The notes: a model not told the origin generated them from the sequence alone. Counted from the first letter of the stretch, positions 46,282-57,886 are shown. The stretch is DNA of 64,000 nt from Rhododendron vialii (GCF_030253575.1 NC_080569.1:19510001-19574000); one strand, 5' to 3'. Translations and numbers: made by a program.

Positions 46282-49200
46282 CTAGCTAATGCCCGTGCCT
46301 AAAGGCACGACGCAACATATTTTGAATACAACTAAATATACATGTCGAACAATGAGCAAAAGGAGGACATGTTAAAAAACATGACGCAACATATTTTGAA
46401 TACAACTAAATATACATGTCGAACAATGAGCAAAAGGAGGACATGTTAAAAAAATGGGTAGGAACAAATTAAACTTTGGTATATGTGTAGGACAATTCAA
46501 GGTGCAAATAATATTCAAGTTTTACACAAATTTTCAAAATCTATAAATCACTCAACACACGTAATAAAAATTAACTACGTCAAACCAAATATATTCTTGT
46601 AAAACTTAACCTAACAAATAAAATGTCATTATGAAATTTTCAATGTCTTAACAAAGTTCTTATCACGACGAATCCAATGTCTCTTTGCCAGTTCTCGATT
46701 TTCCTACATAAATAAGATTAAGAATTATTAAATTCATCGCAAATAAATATGAACTGGCAATTAAATCAAAATGACAACTTATCACCCCTACAATAATTTA
46801 AATCATTTTATTACCTTTGAAAATGTGCCAACACCCTTTTGACGAATCAATTTTTAACACAAAAGTCACCAAAGGAGCACAATGGTCAACGCATCCAAAT
46901 TTTGGAGCAGGAATAATAAACACGTATGGACATTCATAAAATTGAGAAATATAGTCTTTGAGCATTTGCGCCCCATTATCCTGGCAGAACATCACAGATA
47001 AAGGTATTAATATATTATTTTAATTCTATATACAGTGTAATTTATATAGATAGTTTTTTAGTATTTACCTTTAACATTAATTTCTTCAGATATGAAGGGA
47101 CACATTGTAAGATGAATTCTGTCTTCGTGTCCTTTACCAAGAGATCCATTGAGCCAGTGGAGTCTTTCACGACCATCTTTGCATTATACCTACAATAAAT
47201 GCAAATTTCAACCGTTTTATATGTGTTACATATAAGTTGTATTACTCATTATAGACGTGTGGATTGATTACCTGGTTACAGTCTGCACATACTTCTTTGA
47301 AAGAGAAAAAAGGAATGTGCAGTAATATTACCAAAGAAGTCTCTTTTTCCTTAGCATAGGTGAGAAGCCCTTTCCCCTTATCCGCATGATTTCACTTCTG
47401 CTTGGTATGAGCAACTGTGTTCGCCATTCGTGTATCCTAAATAGTGTACTTGGAAAATTACTAAAGCTGATTAAAATAATTATAACTTAAACGACGTGCA
47501 TAAGTAATTCATCACAATTACGTACATTGTTGACAATGGTGGCACGATACTCATCAAGGGGAACCCCGACATTAATTTCTTGTAGAGGTTGTGTCTATAA
47601 ATGGACAGCAAACTATTCAGTTGTGTAAATCTAAATTGAAGGTAGTATCATAAATAGACAGCAAACTATAATAATTATTGAATCTTACCCTTGTATCCCA
47701 TTGCTTCAGGATCCGCTCTCGTTCCCGTCGCGCACTTTGTGCCATTGATGATTTTGATATTTTTTTACCGACTTTTGGCTAAAGAAAGTGTATAATATCT
47801 ATTTTGCAAATGGAAGATAGAAGATAGGAGTCAACGTGTATACCTGTATGTTTTCGTTTCCACTAACTGTAGTGCTTTGCTTTAGAAATTGTTCTCGTTC
47901 TCATCGTGCACGTTGCGCTAGGGTTGATTTTGATATTTCCTTACGCGATTGTGCCTAAAAGTATGCGTAGAAACTCTGATTAATTATTGTAATCAGTTGA
48001 AAAATGGTTTTTTTTTTTGAAATAGCCATTGCCCACATATGCAGGCTCATACCTGTGAATATTCTTCTCCATTGGCCACATGTGTTGGATTCCATTTGCT
48101 AGCCATTATATCTAGTTAGTCGTACCCTGATAAGAGTATCACAGGTTTAATAATATTCCACACTAAAAGCACATACCAGTTGAATTATGATCATGCGTCA
48201 AGATGAACAATGTATGCTGAAGCAATGTATGTGAACATTTTCCATACTATATCAACAAACTGCAACGCTGAAATTTTAACTATTGTGAGGGAAAAAGATA
48301 TTTAAAATTGAATGGATATGAGCAGTAAAAGGCTCACGGGGAAGTGGTAATGATTCAAACCGTGCCTTGGTCTATTGTTCAATTCATTACCTATTTGAAC
48401 TGATTGGATATGAGTAGTAAAAGGCTCACGGGGAAGTGGTAATGATTCAAAGCCTGAAGTTTTCTGTTTCTCTCTTCAAACGACGAAAAGATAGGAAAAA
48501 AGGGAGGTTAAATGGACACACATGCATACACCAGAGCACTCATTCTCATGACACAGCAAATAAAACTCTAGGGGAAAAGGGAGGTTATCTATTGTTCACT
48601 TCAACTATGACAGAGCAATTTCAATCTCCCGTCTCAATTCCATTTGCATGAGGCATTTTTACAAACACCTTGAATGCATTAAACTAAGGAACATGCTCTT
48701 ACTAAGACCACCGCTCAAAGTATGAAAATAAGGAACGACCCACGCTGCAAAGTGTCCCAATTACCAGCTATACAATTTTTACGATTATGATCTCAAACTT
48801 TGGTATTGCAAATTTCAGTAATTTAGGACGTTTTCCAACATTCATGCACTTACAGAAGTATAATGGGCTTCACCAATATTCCTTCACCATGATAGACGCT
48901 GTCTCAGAAAAAAATTAAGTTGAGAATCCAATTCGTTTCCAATTAAGTTGGAAAAAAATTAAGATTCCTCTTGGTCGTTTAATGTTTAATTTTTGAATAC
49001 AACTTCGATTAGACTATGACACCCCCAAAATCATATTAAAGTAGAGAATCCAATTTCCAATTAAGAATCGGTTGAAAGCATGAGAATACAACTTATGGAA
49101 TCGTTAGGTTACCTGGAATCATATTAGAGCACGGAGATAACAGCGGAGGTGCGGCGGTGGGGGAGGCGGTGGCAGAGGGGGAAGGCGGCAGAGAGAGAGA

Positions 49201-49437
49201 GAGAGACGGGGAAGGCGGCAGAGAGAGAGAAAGAGACGGGGAAGGCGGCAGAGAGAGACATGGAGAGAGGGAGGCGTATACGGATACGAGGTATTTGTGT
49301 GATTAGAAATTGCTCAAAAAAGGATAAATATTTACGGGCCAACCATTGAACAACCAACGGTCTAGATTTATAGAAGGGACAAATCTGAGCATTGGTTGTC
49401 TTTTGGATTCAAACCCAATTCTATCTTATTATATAGA
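46282..49437 (-). mobile_element. Helitron inserted in the viral movement-protein gene (3156 bp)
   Basis: On the minus strand it begins TCTATATAATAAG after an A. It ends with a hairpin GTGCCTTTAGGCAC, then GGGCATTAGCTAG before a T. That is the TC...hairpin...CTRR structure with A/T target of Helitrons and no target duplication. It contains a decayed multi-exon gene on the same strand, a ~74-bp tandem duplication near the 3' end (46309-46455), a ~47-bp direct repeat (about 48313 and 48404), and GGGGAAGGCGGCAGAGAGA repeats (about 49170-49260). No Rep/helicase was found, so it is non-autonomous. Confidence 0.9.
46798..48106 (-). pseudogene. RPA1-like / captured gene fragments inside the Helitron
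   Basis: Exon 1 is 48053-48106 (MASKWNPTHVANGEEYSQ, donor CAG|GTATGAG). Two following exons (about 47862-47942 and 47695-47767) encode related peptides (SKSTLAQRAR.EREQFLKQ and SKSSMAQSARRERERILKQ). Then a segment has INVGVPLDEYRATIVNN, and a Cys pair VCADCNQ is joined to an OB-fold-like YNAKMVVKDSTGSMDLLV. The last exon is near 46995-46798. The later part resembles the C-terminal OB fold and zinc ribbon of replication protein A subunit 1, often carried by plant Helitrons. At least one stop (TGA near 47915) suggests decay. Confidence 0.6.
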
Positions 49438-49841
49438 TTATCAAAAATCATAACCAATACTTTGGTTCCTAAGTCTTGTCTGGCTAAACCTTTTTATTCT
49501 TATGGTAATTAAACCTAGGTGTATAAGACCTAACCTTAACTGTTTAAGCTCATTGAAGCTTTTCTGAGTAATCATTTCTAAGATTTCTAATTGATCTTCT
49601 GTTGTAACATTGACTGGTTTTTCATGGTAACTATTATAAGTTCTAACACCTCGATTGAAGAAATTCTGTGACCTATATAGCACTGTCGGGTCTAATAATT
49701 CTAAAATGTGGTTTTTGAATCTGTCTAACTGAACATCTGGGTCTATAATTCCTTCTATCCTATTTTCTTCTACTGGTTATTTTCCAAATACTTTGTTTAG
49801 CAAAGGAATTCCACTAACCTTAGTTTTACTGCTGGATGCCA

Positions 49842-50258
49842 TTATTGGGTTCCTGAAGATTGAGGAATCTCTGGTTTCTTTCCTTTATTTTGATCTGAAG
49901 TACCAAATATGTTATAATAAAAGGTATGGTTTTGTAAAAGTCTATTAGATCTTTTGGGTTCTAAGTGTCCCGTTGAGGCTGAAAGACTAATTTGGTTTAT
50001 TTTAGAAGTTAGGACTTCTAAAGCTTTATCCTCCTGGAGTTTTTCTACTTTGATAGATAATTAATCTAACTTGTCTGATGTTTCTGCTATTCTATGGCTA
50101 AGACTTATCAAAAGCTCAATAATCGTGTTATTTTGTTTGATAACAGTCTCTTCTGTTTTGCCTGTTGGCTTGAAACTGGAAAATCCGATGGGATCTGGTT
50201 GGATTCTTCCTGAATTTTCTAACGCTATTTTATAAAACAAATTATCATAACTATTCAT
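49842..50258 (-). pseudogene. Viral ORF2 (138 codons)
   Basis: It starts at an ATG whose A-T-G-A overlaps the TGA of ORF1 and ends in a TAA that overlaps the ATG of ORF3 (49842-49844). Both overlaps are the layout of badnavirus ORF1-ORF2-ORF3, where ORF2 is a virion-associated, nucleic-acid-binding protein. The size fits. One in-frame TAA (about 50061) breaks it. The sequence itself is helical and not diagnostic; the role is inferred from position. Confidence 0.7.
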
Positions 50259-50821
50259 TCTTCATTGGCTAATTTCTTAACTTCTTCTAAAAGGACTTAT
50301 ATTTTCTGAAGTTTACTATCTAACTCTAACTTGACTTGGACTGAGTTTTGCTTAATCCATTCAACTTCAAATTTAAGGCTTTCCACTAAATTTCTAGTTT
50401 TTGTTTCTATATCCTTTGGCTGGGTAGTATCTAGTATACTGGTCAGATCTATTATATCCCGTTTACAAGGTAATTTGTCTGATATTATGAGCTGTTTTTC
50501 TTCTAATTTACTAATTCTTCTTAAAATCTCTGAATACAGATCTTTGAAATAGTCTAAATTTCCTGGCTGATTATTAAATCTAAATCTGTTAATATTTTCT
50601 AAGATCTGGGTAGTTTGCTCAAGAGATTTTTTCGAAAATTCTTCAAACTGACTTCTGGTTACTATGTTACCACTAACCTCTAGGCTAAATCTTTTTTCTA
50701 AACTACTGCTAAGTTGCTCTACTAACTGGAAATCTATTTTAATCTAGATACTCTGCCTCAACTGTTGAGATCTAATTTCATTTAAACTATGACTAATTGC
50801 TCTTATTAAGTCATCGACCAT
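50255..50821 (-). pseudogene. Viral ORF1 (188 codons), coiled-coil rich
   Basis: This is the first ORF after the primer-binding site, with ATG at 50821 (MVDDLIRAISHSLNE). It ends at a TGA that overlaps the ORF2 start (ATGA). Most of it is predicted coiled coil (Leu/Ile heptads with Glu/Lys). Two nonsense codons are seen (TAG near 50745 and TAA near 50297). Position and size correspond to badnavirus ORF1, whose function is poorly known. Confidence 0.7.
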
Positions 50822-50880
50822 AACAAACTAAGCAAATAAGAAACTTTAATCTGGCTACTTGAATTAACAAATAGTACTGG

Positions 50881-50894
50881 GGGCTCTGATACCA
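50881..50894 (-). promoter_or_regulatory. Initiator-Met tRNA primer-binding site
   Basis: The minus strand reads TGGTATCAGAGCCC. The first 13 nt are complementary to the 3' end of plant initiator methionine tRNA, which primes reverse transcription in all Caulimoviridae (and in many Copia elements). It lies 60 nt upstream of ORF1, as in badnaviruses. Confidence 0.88.
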
Positions 50895-51526
50895 AATTTT
50901 AAACAGACTGTGTTATTTTTAAACTGACTGGTCATAATTAAAAATGCAAAAATAAAGATAATAATGGTGCAAGAAAGAAAGGGGGTCCTAGCTATAAATA
51001 TTTAAATTTTTTGGCAAAGTGTATAAAAGGCACTGTAATTTATTTATAAGATATAGAATGTTATGGTCTGAACTGTAATTTTTACACCACTTTACACATA
51101 GGATCGAGATGAATTTCGGGATTTCTGGTCGTTACTTAAAGCAATTTTGTATCGGAAATGCTAACCAGTGCAATATAGCACCGGATAAAAGTACTGTTTT
51201 GCAATCAATTTTCCAAACTTTCCTCTGACAAATGGATGGGACAGAAACAACAAACCATTCGACAACTTTCGAAGAATTACACCTTTAACCCATTTTTTTA
51301 TTTTACATTTCTTATTTACCCCAAGTTTCTTCTTTTTCTTTTTCTTTTTTAACAACTCTTTCTTTAAGAGAGCATGTACACCAATAAATAGGTAAAATAT
51401 CTCATGAACATTGCCACCTTGTTCATTTCATATTTTGTTTTTGTTTTGTTTTCTAATCATTACCCTATTTCTTCAATTATTATTTTGCCATCTCTCTCTA
51501 TTTCTCTCTACTCATTTGTAACGCCC

Positions 51527-54128
51527 CAATTTTTTTGGAAGCAATATAAAATAAAATCTTAAGAAAATTTGCTAAATAAATATAATTTTCCAAAATAAAG
51601 TTTAGCTGTTACAGTCACAAGATAAATTTACTAATTCAAAATACATTAACTTCAGAGCTGACTCTAGGCTTGATACAAATCCGAAGCATACTCGATCTTC
51701 GTTCTTGATATTATTTCTATGTCGAACTGCAGCATCTTTGAATCCTCTCCATTGAATTCTTGCGCCCTCTGGCAAATTGATCGCCGAAGCAAATGATTTG
51801 CCAAGATACAGACGTATCCGTGAGTAATAAATCACTCAGTAGAATAATCCAACCCAACCACCCCTCTTACTTTACAGCTAGCAAGTAATAGGATAATAAA
51901 GATGCGAAAAGCAGAATAAGGATTTACAAACACCAATTTATTACTATTCATTATTCTAATGTGAAATCTAAGATCCCTCCGCGAGATCTTTCCTCCCCCA
52001 ACCGCTAGCCATGCTCGGTCCCATGAGGTCACTTCCCTTTGCTGTCGCAGATACACCTAAGTTATATACTGAGTGTGCACCCTAATAACTACAACAAGGG
52101 GAAAGCTTATCATGCCTGAATCACAGCTAGGGTTCGCCTATCTTATATACCACTTCACAATCATCACTGGACTCTTGCCAGTCTATCAATTCATCACTGG
52201 ACTCCCGCCAGTTTCAATCTCATCACAAATCTCATCACATCTCAAAATCACGTCTGCAGGCAATCTAAAAATAAAACTTTCCAAATTCTCCATTACCTAG
52301 CATCGTCTAGGTGAATTCTATTCGCATACCACCCCATGTTTCTAGGGTCCAATCTAGCATTTCGAAACAAGAATCGGTGCAATATGCAATTAAAATGAAT
52401 AATAATTAAAACAAACTACAAGCAAAGCAATCACTCAACCTTTTATGAATGGGCCGTTGCCCTTAGTCTTGTATGGCCATGATGATAATAAGTAAGAGCT
52501 TTTTTAAAAAAAATATTTTTCTAGGCTCTCATTAATTATTTCTAAGTAATTAGATTAATTAAAAACTAATTAAATGCGTTAATTAGGTAAAAATATTAAA
52601 ATAATTAACATGACCTGAATAAGAGTCCTAGAGGTCCTATGCGTTGAGTGTCAAAAGTTGAGTTCGGAGAGTCGCGGAATTTATTTAAATAAAGACGTTA
52701 AATAAAGTGGCCGAAAGTGAAGTAAATAGATAATAAATAATTTACTAATTAAAATATGTTGAGGTTAACAAAATTTCATCTTCGGAATGTAGGGAGTCTA
52801 AATAAAATTACTCGGGCATTAATAATAAGGTTTATAAGGTCATAAAGAATTTTTGATTGGAAACGCTATAGAAATAACAATAAATAGTAAATTAAATAAA
52901 AAAATATTAATTTAACAAGATATCATCTTTGAGATGCAAGGAGTCTAGAAAAAATTAGTTTGGGTGTTAAAACGTTGTTTGGAAGGTCGTAAAGATTTTT
53001 CGTTTGTAAACTTTGATAGATAACTAATAAATAATTTAATAAATAGATAATTGAATAAAAAAATATGATCTTAACAAGTTATGATCTTTGAGGTGTGAAA
53101 AGTTTATGAAAAATAGTCCGGGTGTCAAAAATGATGTTCGGAAGATCGCAAAGTTGTTTCGAAACGTTTAAAACCAACTCAATCTACCAGATAAATTAAA
53201 CGGATATAACTAATATATTTTATACTAATATGATATTACACTGTAAGAAAATAATATTAGATCAGAAGTTTTTAATAATATTAATATCAGAAAGATTGTA
53301 AAATAAATATCATAAGGATCATCTTCTTCATAAATAATTACAAATAAAGTGTCGGGCTCAAACATAATATCAAATTGGTGAATACGGCAGAAAACGCGCA
53401 GTGAACTATATTTTTTTTTTGTTCGGAACATAGGCCTAAGTATATAAACACTTAATATACTTGAAAAAGAGGTTGGATAGGATTATAGTACCTTGATTGG
53501 GTTGAATTGAATTAAAAACGAAACTTGAATTTTTGGAGGAGGTGACTTCGGTTTCTTTAATGGGGAGACTTTGGGACCAAATTGGACGATGCTTGGTGAT
53601 ACTAGGAGTTATGGGAAGAGTTTGGAATGATCGAATTGGATTTCGGTCGGGTCTTGGTACAAAACCCACTTTTCTCTCTGTTTCTTTCTCTCTCTAAAAC
53701 TCCATGGATTGGAGCTCCGTTTTCTTCTGTTTTTCTCTTCTTTTCTAGTCGATGGAGTGTGGGAAATATTGTGGTATTTTCGTGGGTCAATGGGTTGGGG
53801 TATTTATAGGAGAATTTTGGTGGAAGAGGATAAGAGTAAATTTAATGGAGTTGGGTTCATGGGATTTGGAATGGACGAATTAGGCTTGGTTTTAGGGTCA
53901 GGAAGGAAGTAGAGACTGAATAGGAGACAGAGAGACGGAAGGAGTTTGAGGTGAGGGAGGAGAAGGAGTGTGCATGCACGCATGTGTGTGTAGGAAAAAT
54001 TTAAAAAGAATGCATGTATATATTGCATGCATAATTGTATTTAAAAAAAAAGAATTGCATTAAGGAAAATAATTGTAATAATATTATATTTAGGAAAAAA
54101 AATTGGGTCAAAAATCCAAGTCGTTACA
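51527..54128 (-). mobile_element. Solo LTR (2.6 kb, family A2) in the foldback element
   Basis: The ends are TGTAACGCCCC and AAGTCGTTACA, with TCATT repeated exactly at 51522-51526 and 54129-54133. It is related to the solo LTR at 38028-42371 (shared CTCTGGCAAATTGA.CGCCGAAGC block at about 51768, and GATTTGCCAAGATAC nearby). A TATAAATA box lies on the minus strand at 53801-53808. No coding region is present. Three internal blocks of about 130-170 bp share TTAACAAG(T)TATGATCTTTGAG-like text (about 52760-53110), a diverged tandem. Confidence 0.9.
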
Positions 54129-54653
54129 TCATTACTCATCTCTTCAATCATTACTCTATTTCTTTTTCCATCCACTACCAAAACTAAAATACCAAAAAAT
54201 GCAAAACGAACATAGCCGCACATATTTTTAATTTAGCTATCAACTTTTTTTTTTCACAACTAAATCAACATTATCTATTTTACCTAACACCAGTTAAAAG
54301 ATATATTTTTTGTCTGCTAAATTTTTTAATCTAAAAAAAATTTAGCACTCCAAATTTAAAGAGTCGTGATTAATTTTTGTTTCTAGAACTCTCATAATTA
54401 AATATCTGCTCTCATAATTAAGTATCTGTTTTTTATTTGGGATCCAATAGAGCAGATAATTGATTATTAGAGACAAATTAATCCTGACCTTTTACGATAA
54501 ATCGATCAGAAAAATAAGATATTTGCACCGGTTCAAATGAATTCAAAACTGGAGCATTTAAATTTTTTTTAGACTGTTTATATATCAAAAATGAATTCAG
54601 ACTCTTATTTTTCTCATCGATTTATCTTAAAGGGTCATGATTAATTTTTTTCT

Positions 54654-54878
54654 CATTACAAAAAAAAGTATATTTGCTGACGAAATAATAAGATTTTCGT
54701 TACCAAAAGTTACTATAAGTGACGAAAAAATAAGATTTTCGTCAAAAAAAATGACTTTCGGAGACAACCTATAGGTGACACACCTTTTGGTGACGAAAAT
54801 CTTGTTTCGTCACTTATAGTAAAAATTAAATTTCGGTCACCATTTTTTTCGTTAGCAAATATATTTTTTCTTGTAGTG
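54654..54878. mobile_element. Miniature CACTA element in the centre of the foldback element
   Basis: The right end on the minus strand is CACTACAAGAAAAAATATAT. The left end is CATTACAAAAAAAAGTATAT, one substitution away in the key CACTA. Flanking trinucleotides TCT and CCT are a near match for the 3-bp duplication. Internal GTGACGAAA / TTTCGTCAC motifs are inverted subterminal repeats. Confidence 0.75.
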
Positions 54879-55244
54879 CCTATAGGACTCCCATAATCAA
54901 GTATCTACTCTACTGAATCCCAAATAAAGAGCATATACTTAATTATGAGAGTTCTAAGGACAAAAATTAATCACGACTCTTTAAAATTGGTTAAAATTAA
55001 ACCGACAAAAAATGTATATTTTAATTGGTGTAAGGTAAAATAGATAATGTTGGTGTAGTTATGAAGGAAAAAGTTGATAGCTAAACTAAAAATATGCAAT
55101 GTTCATGAGATATTTTACCTATTTATTGGTGTACATACTCTCTTAAAGAAGGAGCTGCTAAAAAGAAAAAAGAAAAATAAGAAACTTGGGGTAAGTAAGA
55201 AATGTAAAATAAAGAAAATGGGTTAAAGGTGTAATTCTTTGAAA

Positions 55245-56636
55245 GGTCCGGTTTCGCCTAATGAAAATGCTGGATTAGTTTTTCGTTTTTAGACTGTGTT
55301 CTACTAACTAAAATAAAATAAGTACTTATTTTTTGAATTAAATGTGATATATGGTTAGAGAATGATTTGTCTCGTAAAACAAAAAATAAGTACTCAAAAA
55401 TAAGAAACTTAGCAAAATGAGACCTATTCTAATAATTCATTGTCAAGACAAATCAATAATTCACTTAACGCAAAAGTAACAAATGAAAAAAAAAATTGAG
55501 TAACAAAAATAATCCGGCTTTCTTTATGGTATAAAGACATAAAAGGTAGTGAAAAATTATTCTTTCAAATTTTTTCTTTTTAATAATTTTTTGAGTCTTT
55601 ATAATACTTTTTTACTTTTAAAATTTTATTTATCAAAACGAGTGATTAATTCACAAATTTTGGCACAAATTTGATAGGACTTTAAAGAAAGAGAATTAGA
55701 AAACACTAACAAAAGGACAATAAAAATTTAGCTGAAATGAGAATCAACGATAAAATGAAGAGTGAAATATTAAAACACATGTGGACAATTTGGGTGATGA
55801 AGGAGAAAGGCAAATTTTTTTTTTAATTAGCACTTCATTTTTTGGAGTTAAGACGTGAAGACCCACAATTCAGATTGGAGAAAATGGTGATGGGGTCAAT
55901 TTTGTCATTTCCCTTCACAACATACATCACTTCAGGCTATCTTCAGCATAGGGGAGAGAAAGGCTGCCCTTGCATTTGAACTGACAAGAAAGGACTGCCC
56001 TATTAAGCGCGTGGAAGACACTTTGGACTGTCCTTTGGGCTCCTAGAATTTGCCATATATATAGGGTGTTATTTAGACATTTAAATACTATATTCGTTTT
56101 GGGTCTCAAAATTCAACATCTCTCTTTATGCACAGTCTCTAATCAGTTTTCTCTTTAATTATTACTCTTGTTTTTTTTTTATCTCTCTCTACTTATTACC
56201 CAAAAAAACATCTCTTAAAACCTAAACCAAATAAACTATCAAATTCCAGAACCTTGAAATTTCAAAATATTTATTCATAGTTCGGCCCCCCGTATTTAAG
56301 AAATCTTGGTTCCGTCTTGGACTCAATACAAAAATAGAGATTTGTCTTTCATTTCTACGTTTCACTTCTCATTCTATATTGGGTAAATTTCACTAACCTT
56401 TCTAGAGGTTTCTGATAAAAGCAGAGGCCTCCCTTACTTTTTCTAAAATATCTCTCACCTCCCTTTCTTTCTTTCTTTTTTTTTTCCGATAATATACAAC
56501 TTCCCCCTTCTGTTAACTTTTCCTCCATACACCATTAATTTTCTGAGAAATGACGAGAGTGCCCTCTATTTCTTCACAACTCTGCACCATCATCACCCAA
56601 AAATGAAAACTGAAACTAAGGGCCATAACAGACATG
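55245..56636. other. AT-rich interval with a possible diverged MITE
   Basis: No gene is seen. Around 55430-55680 the phrases ATTGTCAAGACAAATCAATAA and GATTAATTCACAAATTTTGGC resemble the ends of the palindromic element at 63197-63433, so a decayed copy may be present. Confidence 0.4.
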
Positions 56637-56637
56637 C

Positions 56638-57016
56638 TAACTGCACAGAAAAAGTGCACAGATTTTTGTGTACAGATCACGGTATGGAGTCTACTATGGG
56701 TCCAACACAAACAATCTGAGCTGTTCATTAAATGTAAAATATCTTTTTAAAGGTTCTCATAAAAAGTTAGCTCAATCCGATGCCTATACATACTCGATCC
56801 AATCATCTAACTTTTCATTCAAATTTCAAGATAGTGCTAAGTTAGATTATTAGACTGTGTATCTATAGGTATCGGATTGAACAGATATTTTGCGAAAACC
56901 CTTAAAAAATATTTTATATTTAATGAATGGCTTGGATCGTTTGTGTCAGACCCATAGTAGGCCACCAAACCGTGACTTTGTGCACAAAATATGTTCACTT
57001 TGTTTGTGCAGTTAGA
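56638..57016. mobile_element. Palindromic MITE, ~380 bp
   Basis: Left CTAACTGCACAGAAAAAGTG and right CACTTTGTTTGTGCAGTTAG are inverted. Pairing continues through CTACTATGGGTC / GACCCATAGTAG and ACACAAACAATC / GATCGTTTGTGT to the centre. No exact target duplication was found. Confidence 0.75.
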
Positions 57017-57886
57017 CAAAACAACAAAACATAATACGTAGAACAACAATAGGCTAACTCAAAAATTGTGATGAAAAGCTAAACAAAAACTCATAAAAAA
57101 TAAATAATACCGGAAAAAACCCAGAGCAATAATAGATGAAGAACTTAGGCTAACATATCTATGTTCGGAGAGTCTCCGACACCAGTACATTACTTCGAAC
57201 AAAGTGTCGATAATATATAAACGCTAAGTTTTTCTTTAGTTGGAGGCCTCAGACCATTTATATATATATATATATATATAAAGAACATCATTCTAACAAC
57301 AAATTAAACTGATCAAATATCAATTAGTAATACCTAATTAAAACATATGTATCTTTTAAAAATATGTTCGATCCAATGTGCCCAGCTCATCTTTTTAAAG
57401 ATAAATGTTCTTTGACTAGGTAGAGATTGGTAGTTGATCAATATGATATATATTTGATGTTTTGACGAAGGTGAATAATTTAGATAATCAAAATAGGTCC
57501 ATTAACATGAACAAACCGCACCGTGCAGACTGCATGCACTAAGAAGCGTGATTCATACACAATTTCATCGTTCATGTTTACATGGCATGCATGGTGGCAA
57601 CCAAATGAAATTAGAAACACACGCATGAATTTCCAATACTAGCTAGAACGGAAAGAAAAAACGAAAGAAAAAAAAAATACAGAAAAAGACTAAAAGAAGG
57701 GTGGAAAGATCAAAACTTAAGGTTTTACTATTACAAGTTGGTTATTGATCTGCAAAGCTCTCTTTGATCCTTAAAGCTTAAGCAGAGCCACTCAACCTCA
57801 AACTCCTCAACTACCAAAGCTGCATTGGAGGATAACCTAGAAGGTCAATTCTGTTATTACAAGTTAAGTTTGATGAGGATGATCAG

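Larger units (their letters stand above)
45963..49842 (-). pseudogene. Viral movement-protein region, split by a Helitron
   Basis: The frame starts at an ATG at 49842 that overlaps the stop of the preceding ORF (TAATG). The N-terminal half (49842-49441) carries the 30K-type movement-protein core (VNVTTEDQLEIL, then LRLGLIHLGLITIRI). After the Helitron, the remaining part (46270-45963) has ALIGSMELDMN, FYQHIRIGIKTRGY and HNLLVCVNF, all typical positions of badnavirus-like movement proteins. Such proteins form tubules or modify plasmodesmata. At least three nonsense codons are seen. Confidence 0.87.
32440..50900 (-). mobile_element. Endogenous pararetrovirus (Caulimoviridae), nearly full-length, degenerate
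   Basis: Read on the minus strand, the order is primer-binding site, ORF1, ORF2, a polyprotein (MP, CP, PR, RT, RNase H), a viroplasmin/TAV-like ORF, and a promoter. The three later insertions total about 9.25 kb. Without them the viral part is about 9.2 kb, close to one caulimovirid genome length. There is no integrase and no LTR. All ORFs have stops, and RT has an internal deletion. The left limit is uncertain. The copy starts near the primer-binding site and ends after the promoter, so it is opened near the normal genome origin. Confidence 0.9.
51271..55240. mobile_element. Long foldback / MULE-like element split by a solo LTR
   Basis: Left-arm GAAGAATTACACCTTTAACC returns inverted at the right (GGTTAAAGGTGTAATTCTTT). 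The arms stay inverted for about 150 nt (through AATAAATAGGTAAAATATCTC) and, after a left-arm-only segment, for several hundred more (TTTAGCTATCAACTTTTT; AAAGAGTCGTGATTAATTTT). Removing the solo LTR leaves about 1.36 kb. No protein is encoded. A target duplication could not be fixed, so the outermost bases are uncertain. Confidence 0.75.

Noticed and set aside
32440..50900. A Ty3/gypsy or Copia retrotransposon as the source of the RT region
   Set aside because: There is no integrase and no LTR pair. A movement protein, CX1CX2CX4HX4C coat-protein knuckle, viroplasmin ORF and stop/start overlaps point to a pararetrovirus. The Met-tRNA site alone would not decide it.
53225..54028. Short ORFs on both strands near 53.2-54.0 kb
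   Set aside because: They lie within the solo LTR at 51527-54128 and show no domain.
18094..54128. All TGTAAC-type solo LTRs as one family
   Set aside because: The LTR at 18094 has similar ends and a TATA box but lacks the CTCTGGCAAATTGA block shared by those at 38028 and 51527, so only the latter two are grouped.
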